Shown here piece by piece: positions 7,792 to 16,259 of a DNA stretch of 64,000 bases (within the stretch, counting starts at the first letter, position 1; each line of letters begins with the position of its first letter). The DNA is from an uncultured Alphaproteobacteria bacterium (GTDB lineage: Bacteria; Pseudomonadota; Alphaproteobacteria; Rhodobacterales; Rhodobacteraceae). The notes below the pieces were generated by a model that saw only the letters and a program-made list of their open reading frames with translations, made no database searches and had not been told where the DNA came from. Both the position numbers and the translations under genes were made by a program. The DNA is taken from contig CACNDI010000010.1 in the NCBI GenBank assembly GCA_902619165.1, positions 1 to 64,000 of the forward strand, in the 5' to 3' direction.

Positions 7792-9135
7792 TTGATAAAC
7801 AAGTCGGAATTTCTCAGCACGCATATTGGATCAATAGTTCTTAAACTTGCTATTCCTAACATGCTCACTATGTCTATGTGGATTATTACTTTCATTATAG
7901 AGGGCTTTTACATTGGACAACTCGGTGTAATACCCCTAGGCGGCTTGGCCTTGGGCTTTCCCATGCTCTTTTTGCTTTTAATGCTATCAGCTGGAACAAT
8001 AGGTGGTGCCATTACCGGTTTAGTGGCTCAAAAGCTTGGAGCTAATAATGTTCAGGCAGCAGAAGAGATTGCATTAAGTGGTCTAATACTTACATTTGGT
8101 CTAGGTATACTATTTGCCATTATTTTTTTAGTATTCGGTGAGGAAATTTATATAAGCCTTGGGGCTAGCAAAGAAGTTTTAGAAGAAGTTTTGAAATACT
8201 CTAACGTTCTCTTTGCTGGGTCATTTACCATCTGGGTTGCAAATGGTATGGCTGGCGTAGTGAGAGCAACAGGGAATATGTTCATTGCCGCACTTTTCTT
8301 AGGTATTGGGTCATTGGCTCAAATAATATTGGGAGCATTATTCATATTTGGCATAGGCCCTATTAAAAGCATGGGTATTGCAGGATCATCACTTTCCATT
8401 GTTACAGGAAATGGGATAGCTGCCTTTTGTTTATTATTTTGGCTTATGTACAAAAGTAGCGCATTAAAACTAAAAATTTCAATCCGGTTTTTTAATCCTA
8501 GTAGCATTATTTCTATTGTTAAATTAGGATCTTTAGCGTCAATAAATGCATTTTGCACTTGGGGGTCAGTTGTTGTCATAACCGCGTACATGACAAATTT
8601 TGGCGTTCAGACACTCGCAGGCTATGGAGTTGGGGCACGTTTGGAATTTCTTATTATTCCAATTGTTTTTGGCTTCGGTGCAGCATCAACTGCTTTAATA
8701 GGGATAAATATTGGTGCTAATAAATTAAAGAGGGCTTTAAACATTGGATGGGTTGCCACTCTTTATAGTGCTTTGGCAGCCAGCTTAATAGGGTTCGGTG
8801 CCTATTTCTACCCTAGTTTTTGGTCTAATGCATTTACATCTGACCAGAATGCTCAGGAAGTATGCAAAACTTACTTAGAAATTGTTGGTCCTTTCTATAT
8901 CTTTTTTGCTAGTGGGTTGTGTTTATACTTTGCATCTCAGGGTGCAGGAAGAGTTCTCTGGCCTGCTATCGCAGCAATTATTCGATTATTAATCGTTATG
9001 CTAGGCAGTATCATTGTCTCAAGATACACTACAGGTTCCATTAATCATTACTTTTATCTCATATCTATTGCATTTCTTGTTCAAGCACTAATAACATCTG
9101 GAGCAATATATCTTGGCGCTTGGAATAGAAAATAA
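7792..9135 (+). CDS. MATE family efflux transporter
   Basis: Inner-membrane antiporter of the multidrug and toxin extrusion family, about 447 residues with twelve predicted helices in two similar halves. The N-terminal half begins FLSTHIGSIVLKLAIPNM, typical of the DinF/NorM type. Likely substrates are cationic compounds exchanged for Na+ or H+. The start is TTG 7792, because AAGGA lies seven bases upstream (7780-7784). An in-frame TTG at 7768 would add eight residues but lacks a ribosome site. It diverges from the class II aldolase gene across about 100 bases. Confidence 0.9.
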   Translation: MINKSEFLSTHIGSIVLKLAIPNMLTMSMWIITFIIEGFYIGQLGVIPLGGLALGFPMLFLLLMLSAGTIGGAITGLVAQKLGANNVQAAEEIALSGLILTFGLGILFAIIFLVFGEEIYISLGASKEVLEEVLKYSNVLFAGSFTIWVANGMAGVVRATGNMFIAALFLGIGSLAQIILGALFIFGIGPIKSMGIAGSSLSIVTGNGIAAFCLLFWLMYKSSALKLKISIRFFNPSSIISIVKLGSLASINAFCTWGSVVVITAYMTNFGVQTLAGYGVGARLEFLIIPIVFGFGAASTALIGINIGANKLKRALNIGWVATLYSALAASLIGFGAYFYPSFWSNAFTSDQNAQEVCKTYLEIVGPFYIFFASGLCLYFASQGAGRVLWPAIAAIIRLLIVMLGSIIVSRYTTGSINHYFYLISIAFLVQALITSGAIYLGAWNRK

Positions 9136-9206
9136 TACCTAAAGAAGAGAAATAAAATGAATTATATATCCGTATTAAAATTATCAAACAATAGTACTTT
9201 GGATCT

Positions 9207-10118
9207 ATGCACAAATTTATTTGTATAAGTGGTTGTACAGCCTCGGGGAAATCTTCTTTTGCCATTGAGCTTGCTGATTATTTTGAAAGCCCTGTGATAA
9301 TCAATGCCGATGCTCTACAAGTGTATGATTGTTGGAAAATACTTACAGATCGTCCAACAGAAAAGAAGACAATGCATGATCTTTATGGTCATGTTTCATG
9401 TCATTTTAATTATAGCGTTGGAGATTGGATCAAAGATGTCAAAAATATTTTTGATCAATATTCAAAAAACTCAAAAACGTTTATTTTTGTTGGTGGTACA
9501 GGATTATATTTTAACGCATTATTAAACGGTTTATCACAAATTCCTCAAATCCCAGAAGAGATCAGAGATTTTGCGAATTCATGTGATCTATCTTTTTTCT
9601 TAGAGGGTTTAAATATAAATGATCCTGGTATTTTAGAGAAAATAGATACGAATAACAGACGAAGAGTTCAAAGAGCATGGGAAGTGCTAGAAGCAACCGG
9701 CAAGAGTATATTATATTGGCAAAGCAAGGATACGTCCCCATTAATTTCTGTATCAAACGCAACATTATTATTGGTTGAATTAGAAAAAGAGGGTTTGGCT
9801 AATAGGATAAGTAATAGGGTCAATCATATGCTGGAGTGTGGTGTTATAAAAGAAGTAGAGAAAGTCTATAATACTTGTTGGGATAAAAAATTACCTTACG
9901 CAAAAGCAATAGGCGCAGAGGATATAGTTAGTTACTTAAATGGGGAAATAAATTTTGAAAAACTATTCCAAAATATTGCCCTTAAGACACGCCAATTTGC
10001 AAAAAGACAAAGAACTTGGCAAAGAAATTATATGAAAGACTGGAGCCCCATTAATACTCTTGAATTGAATAGGTTAGATATCAAAAAAATAGTTAAAAAA
10101 GTAAAAGCAAACAATTAA
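9207..10118 (+). CDS. miaA: tRNA dimethylallyltransferase MiaA
   Basis: Transfers a dimethylallyl group to A37 of tRNAs that read UNN codons. 303 residues, usual for MiaA. The P-loop GCTASGKS is at residues 9-16, followed by the conserved DALQVY. FVGGTGLYFNALLNGL follows near residue 100, and the C-terminal substrate region holds RQFAKRQRTW. Start ATG 9207 is fixed by the P-loop position. It stands alone between the MATE gene and purB rather than next to hfq, although hfq is also in this window. Confidence 0.95.
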   Translation: MHKFICISGCTASGKSSFAIELADYFESPVIINADALQVYDCWKILTDRPTEKKTMHDLYGHVSCHFNYSVGDWIKDVKNIFDQYSKNSKTFIFVGGTGLYFNALLNGLSQIPQIPEEIRDFANSCDLSFFLEGLNINDPGILEKIDTNNRRRVQRAWEVLEATGKSILYWQSKDTSPLISVSNATLLLVELEKEGLANRISNRVNHMLECGVIKEVEKVYNTCWDKKLPYAKAIGAEDIVSYLNGEINFEKLFQNIALKTRQFAKRQRTWQRNYMKDWSPINTLELNRLDIKKIVKKVKANN

Positions 10119-10180
10119 TTCGTTGCACTCTACATTAATAACTAATAACTATAACTTAGTGCCCCAATGAAATTTAAGAG

Positions 10181-11488
10181 ATGATAAAGCGTTACTCTAG
10201 GCCAGAAATGATAAAAGTATGGTCACAGCAAGAAAAGTATAGAATTTGGTTTGAAATTGAAGCATATGCTTGCGAAGCTATGGAAAGTATAAGCCTTATT
10301 CCTAAGGGAACAACGAAAAATGTGTTAAAGGCTAGCGGTATCGATTATGACATTGATAAAATTGATGCTATTGAAAGAATAACAAAGCACGACGTAATTG
10401 CTTTTCTTACATATCTTTCAAAGTTTATTGGAGAGAGCTCAAGATTTGTTCACCAAGGTTTAACGTCTTCTGATGTGCTTGACACATGTTTCAACATACA
10501 ATTGGTTAACGCATCTAACTATCTTGAAAAAGGCTTACAAGACCTGTTAGATGTTATAAAGGTAAGAGCTTTAGAACATAAAAATACTATTTGTATAGGG
10601 CGCAGTCATGGGATATTCGCAGAACCAACAACTTTTGGTTTAAAACTAGCGCAGGCTTACGCCGAGATGAAAAGAAATCTGTTGAGATTACAGAATGCTA
10701 AGATAGAAATTTCAACTGGCGCACTATCTGGCGCTGTCGGAACTTTTGCGAACATTGATCCGAGGGTAGAGGCAATGGTGTGTAAAAAACTTAATCTCAA
10801 TCCGGAAATAATATCAACCCAAGTCATTCCTAGAGATAGACACGCAATGTTTTTTTCTGTGTTGGCAATTATAGCCTCCTCTATCGAAAGAATCGCAACA
10901 GAGATTAGACATTTGAGTAGATCTGAAGTACTCGAGGCAGAAGAGAACTTTTCGGAAGGTCAAAAAGGTTCAAGCGCTATGCCACATAAGAGAAATCCAG
11001 TACTTACAGAAAACCTCACTGGTTTAGCAAGATTAGTTAGGATGGCCGTAATCCCCGCACTCGAAAATATTACGCTTTGGCATGAAAGAGATATTTCTCA
11101 TAGCTCGGTAGAAAGAAATATTGGTCCGGATACGACTATTACGTTAGATTTTGCCATTACACGTCTTACAAAAGTTATAAAGGATTTGCGTATTTATCCA
11201 AAAAATATGAAAAGGAATATTGAAAAATCTAAAGGCCTTTACAATTCACAGCAGTTATTACTTATGTTGACCCAGAAAGGAGTTAGCCGTGAGGATGCGT
11301 ATGCTAATGTCCAGAAAGTTGCAATGAAGGTTTGGAACTCAGAAAATTTGGACTTCATAGAAGAAGCTCAAAGAGATAGTTTTATAAAGTCACATATAAA
11401 CGAAAATGAGCTATTGGAGATTTCTAGACTAGAGTATCATACAAAATTTGTTGATACTTTATTTAAGAGAGTTTTTGGCACCAAATAA
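10181..11488 (+). CDS. purB: Adenylosuccinate lyase
   Basis: Catalyses two fumarate-releasing steps of purine synthesis (SAICAR to AICAR, and adenylosuccinate to AMP). 435 residues, normal for the short bacterial form. The fumarase/aspartase signature GSSAMPHKRNP is near residue 263, and TSSDVLDTC and the SHG motif (RSHGIFAEPT) are in place. Start ATG 10181 follows AAGAG. It is the first gene of purB-purC-purS-purQ and overlaps purC by one base (TAATG). Confidence 0.97.
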   Translation: MIKRYSRPEMIKVWSQQEKYRIWFEIEAYACEAMESISLIPKGTTKNVLKASGIDYDIDKIDAIERITKHDVIAFLTYLSKFIGESSRFVHQGLTSSDVLDTCFNIQLVNASNYLEKGLQDLLDVIKVRALEHKNTICIGRSHGIFAEPTTFGLKLAQAYAEMKRNLLRLQNAKIEISTGALSGAVGTFANIDPRVEAMVCKKLNLNPEIISTQVIPRDRHAMFFSVLAIIASSIERIATEIRHLSRSEVLEAEENFSEGQKGSSAMPHKRNPVLTENLTGLARLVRMAVIPALENITLWHERDISHSSVERNIGPDTTITLDFAITRLTKVIKDLRIYPKNMKRNIEKSKGLYNSQQLLLMLTQKGVSREDAYANVQKVAMKVWNSENLDFIEEAQRDSFIKSHINENELLEISRLEYHTKFVDTLFKRVFGTK

Positions 11489-12240
11489 TGACTATCAAAA
11501 AAAAGAAAAAACTTTATGAAGGCAAGGCGAAGATTTTGTACTCTACAGGTGATTCCTATAGCTTAATCCAGCATTTCAAGGATGAAGCAACCGCCTTTAA
11601 TGCAAAAAAAAAGGAGGTCATAGAAGGTAAGGGAGTTCTAAACAATTTTTTGTCAGAATTTTTTATGCAAAAACTTAATTCTGTTAATGTTCCAACCCAC
11701 TTTATTAGTAGATTAAATATGCGCGAGCAATTGGTAGAAAAGTGTGACATCATACCTTTAGAAGTAGTCGTGCGAAATATCGCAGCTGGCTCCTTATCAA
11801 AAAGATTGGGCATAGAGGAAGGTAAACGCTTACCTAGACCATTAGTGGAGTTTTACTACAAGGATGACAGTCTAAATGATCCATTGGTTACTGAAAGTCA
11901 AATAAGTACTTTTGAATGGGCGACAGAAACAGAACTAGGTGAGATATTTGAGATAGCCTTAAGAACAAATGATTTTCTATGTGGCCTGCTTTCTGCAGTT
12001 AATCTGACACTTGTAGACTTCAAGATTGAAATCGGCAGAAGCTTCAAATCAGAGGGCGAAAAACTTATTATTGCTGATGAAATAAGTCCTGATACCTGTC
12101 GTCTATGGGACTCAAAAACAAAAAAACGCCTCGATAAAGATGTTTTTAGATTGAATGAAGGTAGTATTTCAATTGCATACACTGAAGTAGCGGATAGATT
12201 TGATTTATTACCAAAAAATGTGAGAAGTGCCGTACGATGA
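11488..12240 (+). CDS. purC: Phosphoribosylaminoimidazole-succinocarboxamide synthase
   Basis: SAICAR synthase, which joins CAIR and aspartate using ATP. 250 residues. It begins with the typical KLYEGKAKILY and carries the signature LEVVVRNIAAGSLSKRLG near residue 92 and IADEISPDTCRLWD near residue 191. Its start overlaps the purB stop by one base and its stop overlaps the purS start by four bases (ATGA), so the three are coupled. Confidence 0.97.
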   Translation: MTIKKKKKLYEGKAKILYSTGDSYSLIQHFKDEATAFNAKKKEVIEGKGVLNNFLSEFFMQKLNSVNVPTHFISRLNMREQLVEKCDIIPLEVVVRNIAAGSLSKRLGIEEGKRLPRPLVEFYYKDDSLNDPLVTESQISTFEWATETELGEIFEIALRTNDFLCGLLSAVNLTLVDFKIEIGRSFKSEGEKLIIADEISPDTCRLWDSKTKKRLDKDVFRLNEGSISIAYTEVADRFDLLPKNVRSAVR

Positions 12241-12503
12241 CCCTTAATGAAAAAGTTTTCAAATTTAAAGTTGAGGTTATTCTTAAAAAAGGTGTTCTTG
12301 ACCCACAAGGAGAGGCTATCAAGCAATCTATCAATATAAATAATCTAGGAAATATTTTGGATGTAAAACAAGGAAAGCTCTTTGAATTAACGGCATCATC
12401 AAAAAATAGGGAGCAAGCTATTAAGGAAGTAGAAAGAATCTGTGCAGATTTGCTTACTAATTCCGTAATTGAAGAATTTAAATATTATGAGGTTTCAGAA
12501 TAA
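12237..12503 (+). CDS. purS: Phosphoribosylformylglycinamidine synthase subunit PurS
   Basis: Small structural subunit of the three-part FGAM synthase (PurS, PurQ, PurL) that bridges glutaminase and synthase subunits. 88 residues, the normal length, with the typical VILKKGVLDPQGEAIKQSI and a C-terminal ERICADLLTNSVIEEFKY. It overlaps purC by ATGA. Its stop TAA shares one base with the proposed AUA start of purQ. GAGG at 12489-12492, inside its last codons, can serve as the purQ ribosome site. Confidence 0.95.
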   Translation: MTLNEKVFKFKVEVILKKGVLDPQGEAIKQSININNLGNILDVKQGKLFELTASSKNREQAIKEVERICADLLTNSVIEEFKYYEVSE

Positions 12504-13162
12504 TAAAGTGTGGAGTCATAGTTTTTCCTGGTTCTAATTGTGACAAAGATTGTCAAAGAGCTTTTGAAGTATTCCCTGAATTTGATGTCAAAATGATCTG
12601 GCATAAAGAGACGACCCTTCCAAAAGTTGACCTCGTTGTACTTCCGGGAGGGTTTTCCTATGGTGACTATCTCAGATGCGGAGCGATAGCGGCAAAGTCT
12701 CCTATTATGAAAGCTGTTAAAAGCTTTTATGAGATTGGGGGATTTATTATCGGAATTTGCAATGGGTTTCAAATTTTAACAGAGACAAAGATATTACCGG
12801 GAGCATTAATACCAAATACTAATCAAAAATTTATTTGTAAGGACCAAGATTTGATTGTGGCAAACAATAAAACATTTTTTACCTCTAATTTTGAGCACAA
12901 TAGAACCATTTCAATTCCTATAGCCCATCATGACGGTCAGTATTTTTTAAATGGCCCACAAATTGAGGAATTAGAACAAAATGAAGGAATTGTTTTAAAG
13001 TATAGAGACAATCCAAATGGTTCAATCAAAGATATCGCAGGGGTTTGCTCAAAAAACAAGCGGGTTATCGGAATGATGCCACATCCAGAAAGAGCAATTG
13101 ATAAGAAGTTAGGTAGCGTATCGGGATTAAGTATGTTTGAGTCAGTAATATCAAATTTCTAA
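12503..13162 (+). CDS. purQ: FGAM synthase subunit PurQ (glutaminase), apparent AUA start
   Basis: Glutamine amidotransferase subunit that feeds ammonia to PurL. The conserved N-terminus (KCGVIVFPGSNCD) is present in frame from 12503. Between the in-frame TGA at 12488-12490 and ATG 12593 there is no ATG, GTG, TTG or CTG. The best start is ATA 12503, giving 219 residues and a TAATA junction that mirrors the TAATG junction of purB/purC. GAGG lies 10 bases upstream. Starting at 12593 would remove about 30 conserved residues. Catalytic residues on this numbering: Cys86 (GICNGFQ), His194 and Glu196 (HPERA). purL does not follow. Confidence 0.9.
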   Translation: MKCGVIVFPGSNCDKDCQRAFEVFPEFDVKMIWHKETTLPKVDLVVLPGGFSYGDYLRCGAIAAKSPIMKAVKSFYEIGGFIIGICNGFQILTETKILPGALIPNTNQKFICKDQDLIVANNKTFFTSNFEHNRTISIPIAHHDGQYFLNGPQIEELEQNEGIVLKYRDNPNGSIKDIAGVCSKNKRVIGMMPHPERAIDKKLGSVSGLSMFESVISNF

Positions 13163-13196
13163 CTGAAATTACTACTCTTTCTTTTAATTAAATGGC

Positions 13197-13907
13197 CTAA
13201 GCTTTTAATTGATTATGCTTTCTTTTCATCATGTCTTTAGCTGTTTCAACGGCAACAGCAGCATCTCTACAATATGCGTCAGCGCCAATTGATTTGCTAA
13301 ATTCTTCGTTCAAAGGCGCTCCACCAACTAAAACCATGTACTTATCTCTTAATCCTTTTTCAACTAATGTATCAATTACCACCTTCATATAGGGCATAGT
13401 TGTTGTCAATAACGCTGACATACCCAAAAAGTCTGGTTCCTCTTCCTCAAGCGCTGTTAAGTAGTTTTCAACGGGATTATTTATTCCTAAGTCTCTAACC
13501 TCAAAGCCTGCGCCTTCCATCATCATAATTACAAGATTTTTTCCAATATCGTGTATATCACCCTTTACTGTGCCAATCACAAGCTTTCCTAAGCGCGGCG
13601 CACCTGTTTCTGCTAACAGTGGCTTAAGAATTGCCATTCCTGCCTTCATGGCATTAGCTGCTAATAAAACTTCCGGTACGAACAATATGCCATCACGAAA
13701 GTCCTCTCCAACTATCCGCATGCCTTCTACTAATGCTTTTGTTAAAACATCATAAGGTTGCCATTTTCTCTCCAAAAGGATGTTTACACCTTCAACGATC
13801 TCATCATTAAGACCGTCATATAAATCATCGTGCATTTGGAGAACGAGCTCATCGTCATTAAGCTCACTAAGAATAATTTCTTCGTCAATTTCTTCTTCAT
13901 CAGACAT
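13197..13907 (-). CDS. Corrinoid (B12-binding) protein, MtaC/MetH-module type
   Basis: 236 residues: an acidic N-terminus, a helical cap module (about 25-105) and a cobalamin-binding Rossmann module. The DxHxxG motif is GDIHDIG with Asp117, His119 and Gly122; His119 would be the lower cobalt ligand. Such proteins carry a methyl group between a substrate methyltransferase and an acceptor such as tetrahydrofolate. No methyltransferase gene is adjacent, so the partner is encoded elsewhere. Start ATG 13907 has GGAGG upstream. It is last in a same-strand run with GST, RNase D and SufE, and converges on purQ. Confidence 0.9.
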   Translation of the reverse strand: MSDEEEIDEEIILSELNDDELVLQMHDDLYDGLNDEIVEGVNILLERKWQPYDVLTKALVEGMRIVGEDFRDGILFVPEVLLAANAMKAGMAILKPLLAETGAPRLGKLVIGTVKGDIHDIGKNLVIMMMEGAGFEVRDLGINNPVENYLTALEEEEPDFLGMSALLTTTMPYMKVVIDTLVEKGLRDKYMVLVGGAPLNEEFSKSIGADAYCRDAAVAVETAKDMMKRKHNQLKA

Positions 13908-13928
13908 ACCAAACCTCCACTAAGAGAC

Positions 13929-14342
13929 TCAATTTTCTTCAGTGTTCACGAAAATTTTAATTTGGTCAATCATAGATTTTAACCCATTTGATCTTTGTGA
14001 AGAAAGGTGAGCGTTTAAGCCTAATTTCTCAAACTCTGCCCTTGGATCAACGGCTTGTGCTTCGACAAATGTTTTGCCTTTATATAGGCTTAAAAGAATA
14101 GCGATTAAGCCCTTAACTATTAGAGCATCAGAGTCTCCCTCTATATTAAATACTTTAGAACTGTTAGATATGTTCCAATTCATGTCTAGCCAGACCTGAC
14201 TTGCGCAACCATTTACCTTATTTTTGTCTGTTTTCATTTCATCTGGGAGCGAGACCTGCTTTCCTAAATCGATTATATATCCGTATCTATCTTCCCACTC
14301 ACTAAATAAATCGAGGTCTTCCTTAATTTGATCGAAATTCAT
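13929..14342 (-). CDS. sufE: SufE family Fe-S cluster assembly sulphur acceptor
   Basis: Takes persulphide sulphur from the cysteine desulphurase SufS for iron-sulphur cluster assembly. 137 residues from ATG 14342. The active cysteine lies in VNGCASQVWL (about residue 48), and the C-terminal part has the typical FEKLGLNAHLSSQRSNGL. An upstream in-frame TTG at 14357 would add five residues, but GAGGA eight bases before 14342 supports ATG. No other suf gene is near; orphan sufE genes are common in Alphaproteobacteria. Confidence 0.93.
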   Translation of the reverse strand: MNFDQIKEDLDLFSEWEDRYGYIIDLGKQVSLPDEMKTDKNKVNGCASQVWLDMNWNISNSSKVFNIEGDSDALIVKGLIAILLSLYKGKTFVEAQAVDPRAEFEKLGLNAHLSSQRSNGLKSMIDQIKIFVNTEEN

Positions 14343-14362
14343 GTGTATATTCCTCAATAACT

Positions 14363-15520
14363 TTATACTGTTAAAAGATGTAGCCCATTGTCATTGAATG
14401 TAAGAGATATTTCACCATTTTTTAGTTTCAATGCATCTTCACCAAAAATTTTGAACCTCCATCCCTCTAAGGCTCTCACATTTGGATTTTCATGTCGTGC
14501 AATCATTTCAATATCCTTTGAACTGGCAATTAATTTTGTTGCCACATTATGACAAGAGGCATTAAATTTAAGAAGAACCTTCAAAAGCTCAACGAGGGCT
14601 AACTGGCTCGAAGATAAGGGAATATATTGATAGTCCTCGATAGGCTCGTCAGGTAAAGACTTAGAGCTTTTTATACACTCTAAAATACCTTTTGCAATCC
14701 ATCCAGTTTTTAACGCCTTAGATGGTAATCTAGAGCTATAAAGATCTTGAAGTTTTTTTGGTCTCTGAGAGGCAATTTGAATTATTTCTTCATCTTTTAA
14801 AATATGTCCTCTTGGTAAATCCCTTTTCTGCGCTTCATTTTCTCTAAACGAAGAAATGCTCTTAATAATTTTAACAAAATCTTGATCTTTCCTTCGAAGC
14901 CTTATCTTTTTCCAAGACTGATCTGGATCAGTAGAATACGTTTTAGGGTTTTTAAGAATATCAAATTCTTCTTTTACCCAAGAAAGCCTATTAGAGTTAT
15001 TTATTTCATCTTTAAGCTTTTCATAAATAGTTCTTAAATAAGTTACATCAGTTAAGGCATAATTGATCTGCTTATCTGAAAGTGGTCTCTTTGACCAATC
15101 TGTAAACCTACTAGATTTATCTATTTTTTTCTCTGAAATTTGATTTACTAAAGTCTCATAAGCAACTTGATCACCAAAGCCACAAACCATAGCAGCGATT
15201 TGAGTATCGAATATAGGTTTTGGAAGCACGCCTGTTTTATTGAAAAAGATTTCTAGATCCTGTCTTCCTGAATGCAGTACTTTTAAAACACTTTCATTTG
15301 CTAAAAGGTCAAAAAATGGTTTAAGGGATAGCTTTTCTGATAGTGGATCTATTAACGCAAAACTGTCATTACCTTTTTCAGGATAAGCAATTTGAATTAA
15401 ACATAGTTTAGCATAATAAGTCTTATCACGCATAAACTCCGTATCAATGGTTACATAGGGATAATTTTCGGCCGCCAAACAAAAAGCCTTTAGATCCTGA
15501 GTAGTATCAATTATTGACAC
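14363..15520 (-). CDS. rnd: Ribonuclease D
   Basis: 3'-5' exoribonuclease for tRNA and small-RNA 3' end maturation. 385 residues, as usual. DEDD-type residues are visible: TIDTEFMRDKTYY (Asp26, Glu28), LHSGRQDLEIFF, and YALTDVTYL (Tyr and Asp of the DEDDy class). An HRDC-type helical domain follows in the second half. Start is GTG 15520, with AGGGA six bases upstream. It sits between GST and sufE on the minus strand. Confidence 0.94.
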   Translation of the reverse strand: MSIIDTTQDLKAFCLAAENYPYVTIDTEFMRDKTYYAKLCLIQIAYPEKGNDSFALIDPLSEKLSLKPFFDLLANESVLKVLHSGRQDLEIFFNKTGVLPKPIFDTQIAAMVCGFGDQVAYETLVNQISEKKIDKSSRFTDWSKRPLSDKQINYALTDVTYLRTIYEKLKDEINNSNRLSWVKEEFDILKNPKTYSTDPDQSWKKIRLRRKDQDFVKIIKSISSFRENEAQKRDLPRGHILKDEEIIQIASQRPKKLQDLYSSRLPSKALKTGWIAKGILECIKSSKSLPDEPIEDYQYIPLSSSQLALVELLKVLLKFNASCHNVATKLIASSKDIEMIARHENPNVRALEGWRFKIFGEDALKLKNGEISLTFNDNGLHLLTV

Positions 15521-15530
15521 GTAATTCCCT

Positions 15531-16166
15531 TCATAGTTTTAATTGTGCGCTATCCCTCTTAGAAACTCTTTCATACCAATCCCTCAATCCGGTCATTAAA
15601 TCAGGTATTGGCTCTTTGATTGCTCTCGTAAAATCAACAGCAACAAACGCCCATATATCGGCTGCCGTAAACCTATCTGAGCACAAAAAGGATTTACCAC
15701 TTAATTGGTGGTTTAATATTTCAAAGTATGATCTTACCCTTTCTCTTCCCCTAATGGCTAATTCTGGAATTTGTTCATAATTTTTTGGACCAGTAATAGC
15801 TCTATTTTTCATAGCTTTAGAAGTATTTCTTAAACAATCTGCAATTGCTAAAAATAAATTACTTTCAACGTCATTAACTAAGTTAATTATTTGTCCCTTT
15901 TCTTCGTTTGTGCTTCCAAGTAAATTTATTTCCGGGAACTCTTGTTCAAGATAAATACATATAGAAAGACTGTGATAAAAGATGTTGTTTTCTTTAGAAA
16001 CTAAGACAGGAACTGTATTTCGTGGATTTATTTTTGAAAACCAATCCTCCATTTGTTCTGAATTTCTCAAATCAACGTTCTTAGTCTCAATGTTGATTTT
16101 TTTTTCTTGGATAAACATACGAACCCTGCGAGGGCTTGGCGCAGTATTACAATCATAAAATATCAT
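15531..16166 (-). CDS. Glutathione S-transferase family protein
   Basis: 211 residues: an N-terminal thioredoxin-like domain (about 1-80, with NPRNTVPVLV providing the cis-proline) and an all-helical C-terminal domain with AADIWAFVAVDF. A cytosolic GST; the substrate is unknown. The N-terminal CNTAPSPRRVRMFIQEK places serine or cysteine near the usual catalytic position. It diverges from the aldehyde dehydrogenase gene across about 90 AT-rich bases. Confidence 0.9.
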   Translation of the reverse strand: MIFYDCNTAPSPRRVRMFIQEKKINIETKNVDLRNSEQMEDWFSKINPRNTVPVLVSKENNIFYHSLSICIYLEQEFPEINLLGSTNEEKGQIINLVNDVESNLFLAIADCLRNTSKAMKNRAITGPKNYEQIPELAIRGRERVRSYFEILNHQLSGKSFLCSDRFTAADIWAFVAVDFTRAIKEPIPDLMTGLRDWYERVSKRDSAQLKL

Positions 16167-16189
16167 CTTTTTCCTATAAAATTGATAAA

Positions 16190-16216
16190 TTGAAATTTAT
16201 TGTTGTATTATATAAT
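16190..16216 (+). promoter_or_regulatory. Possible sigma-70 promoter for the aldehyde dehydrogenase gene
   Basis: TTGAAA at 16190-16195 and TATAAT at 16211-16216, 15 bases apart, lie 43 bases before the ATG at 16260. The elements fit consensus but the spacer is short, and the region is so AT-rich that chance matches are likely. Confidence 0.3.
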
Positions 16217-16259
16217 TAAAATTTAAATTTGTCTTTAATAGTTAATAAGAGGTCTTGCA

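Noticed and set aside
9157-9228. Small ORF of 23 codons with a good ribosome site just before and overlapping the miaA start
   Set aside because: No recognisable motif and low complexity; it could be a leader peptide, but the sequence offers no attenuation structure to support that.
10130-10160. Direct repeats of AATAACT before purB
   Set aside because: Two and a partial copy of an AT-rich heptamer; no purine riboswitch or PurR-like structure is seen.
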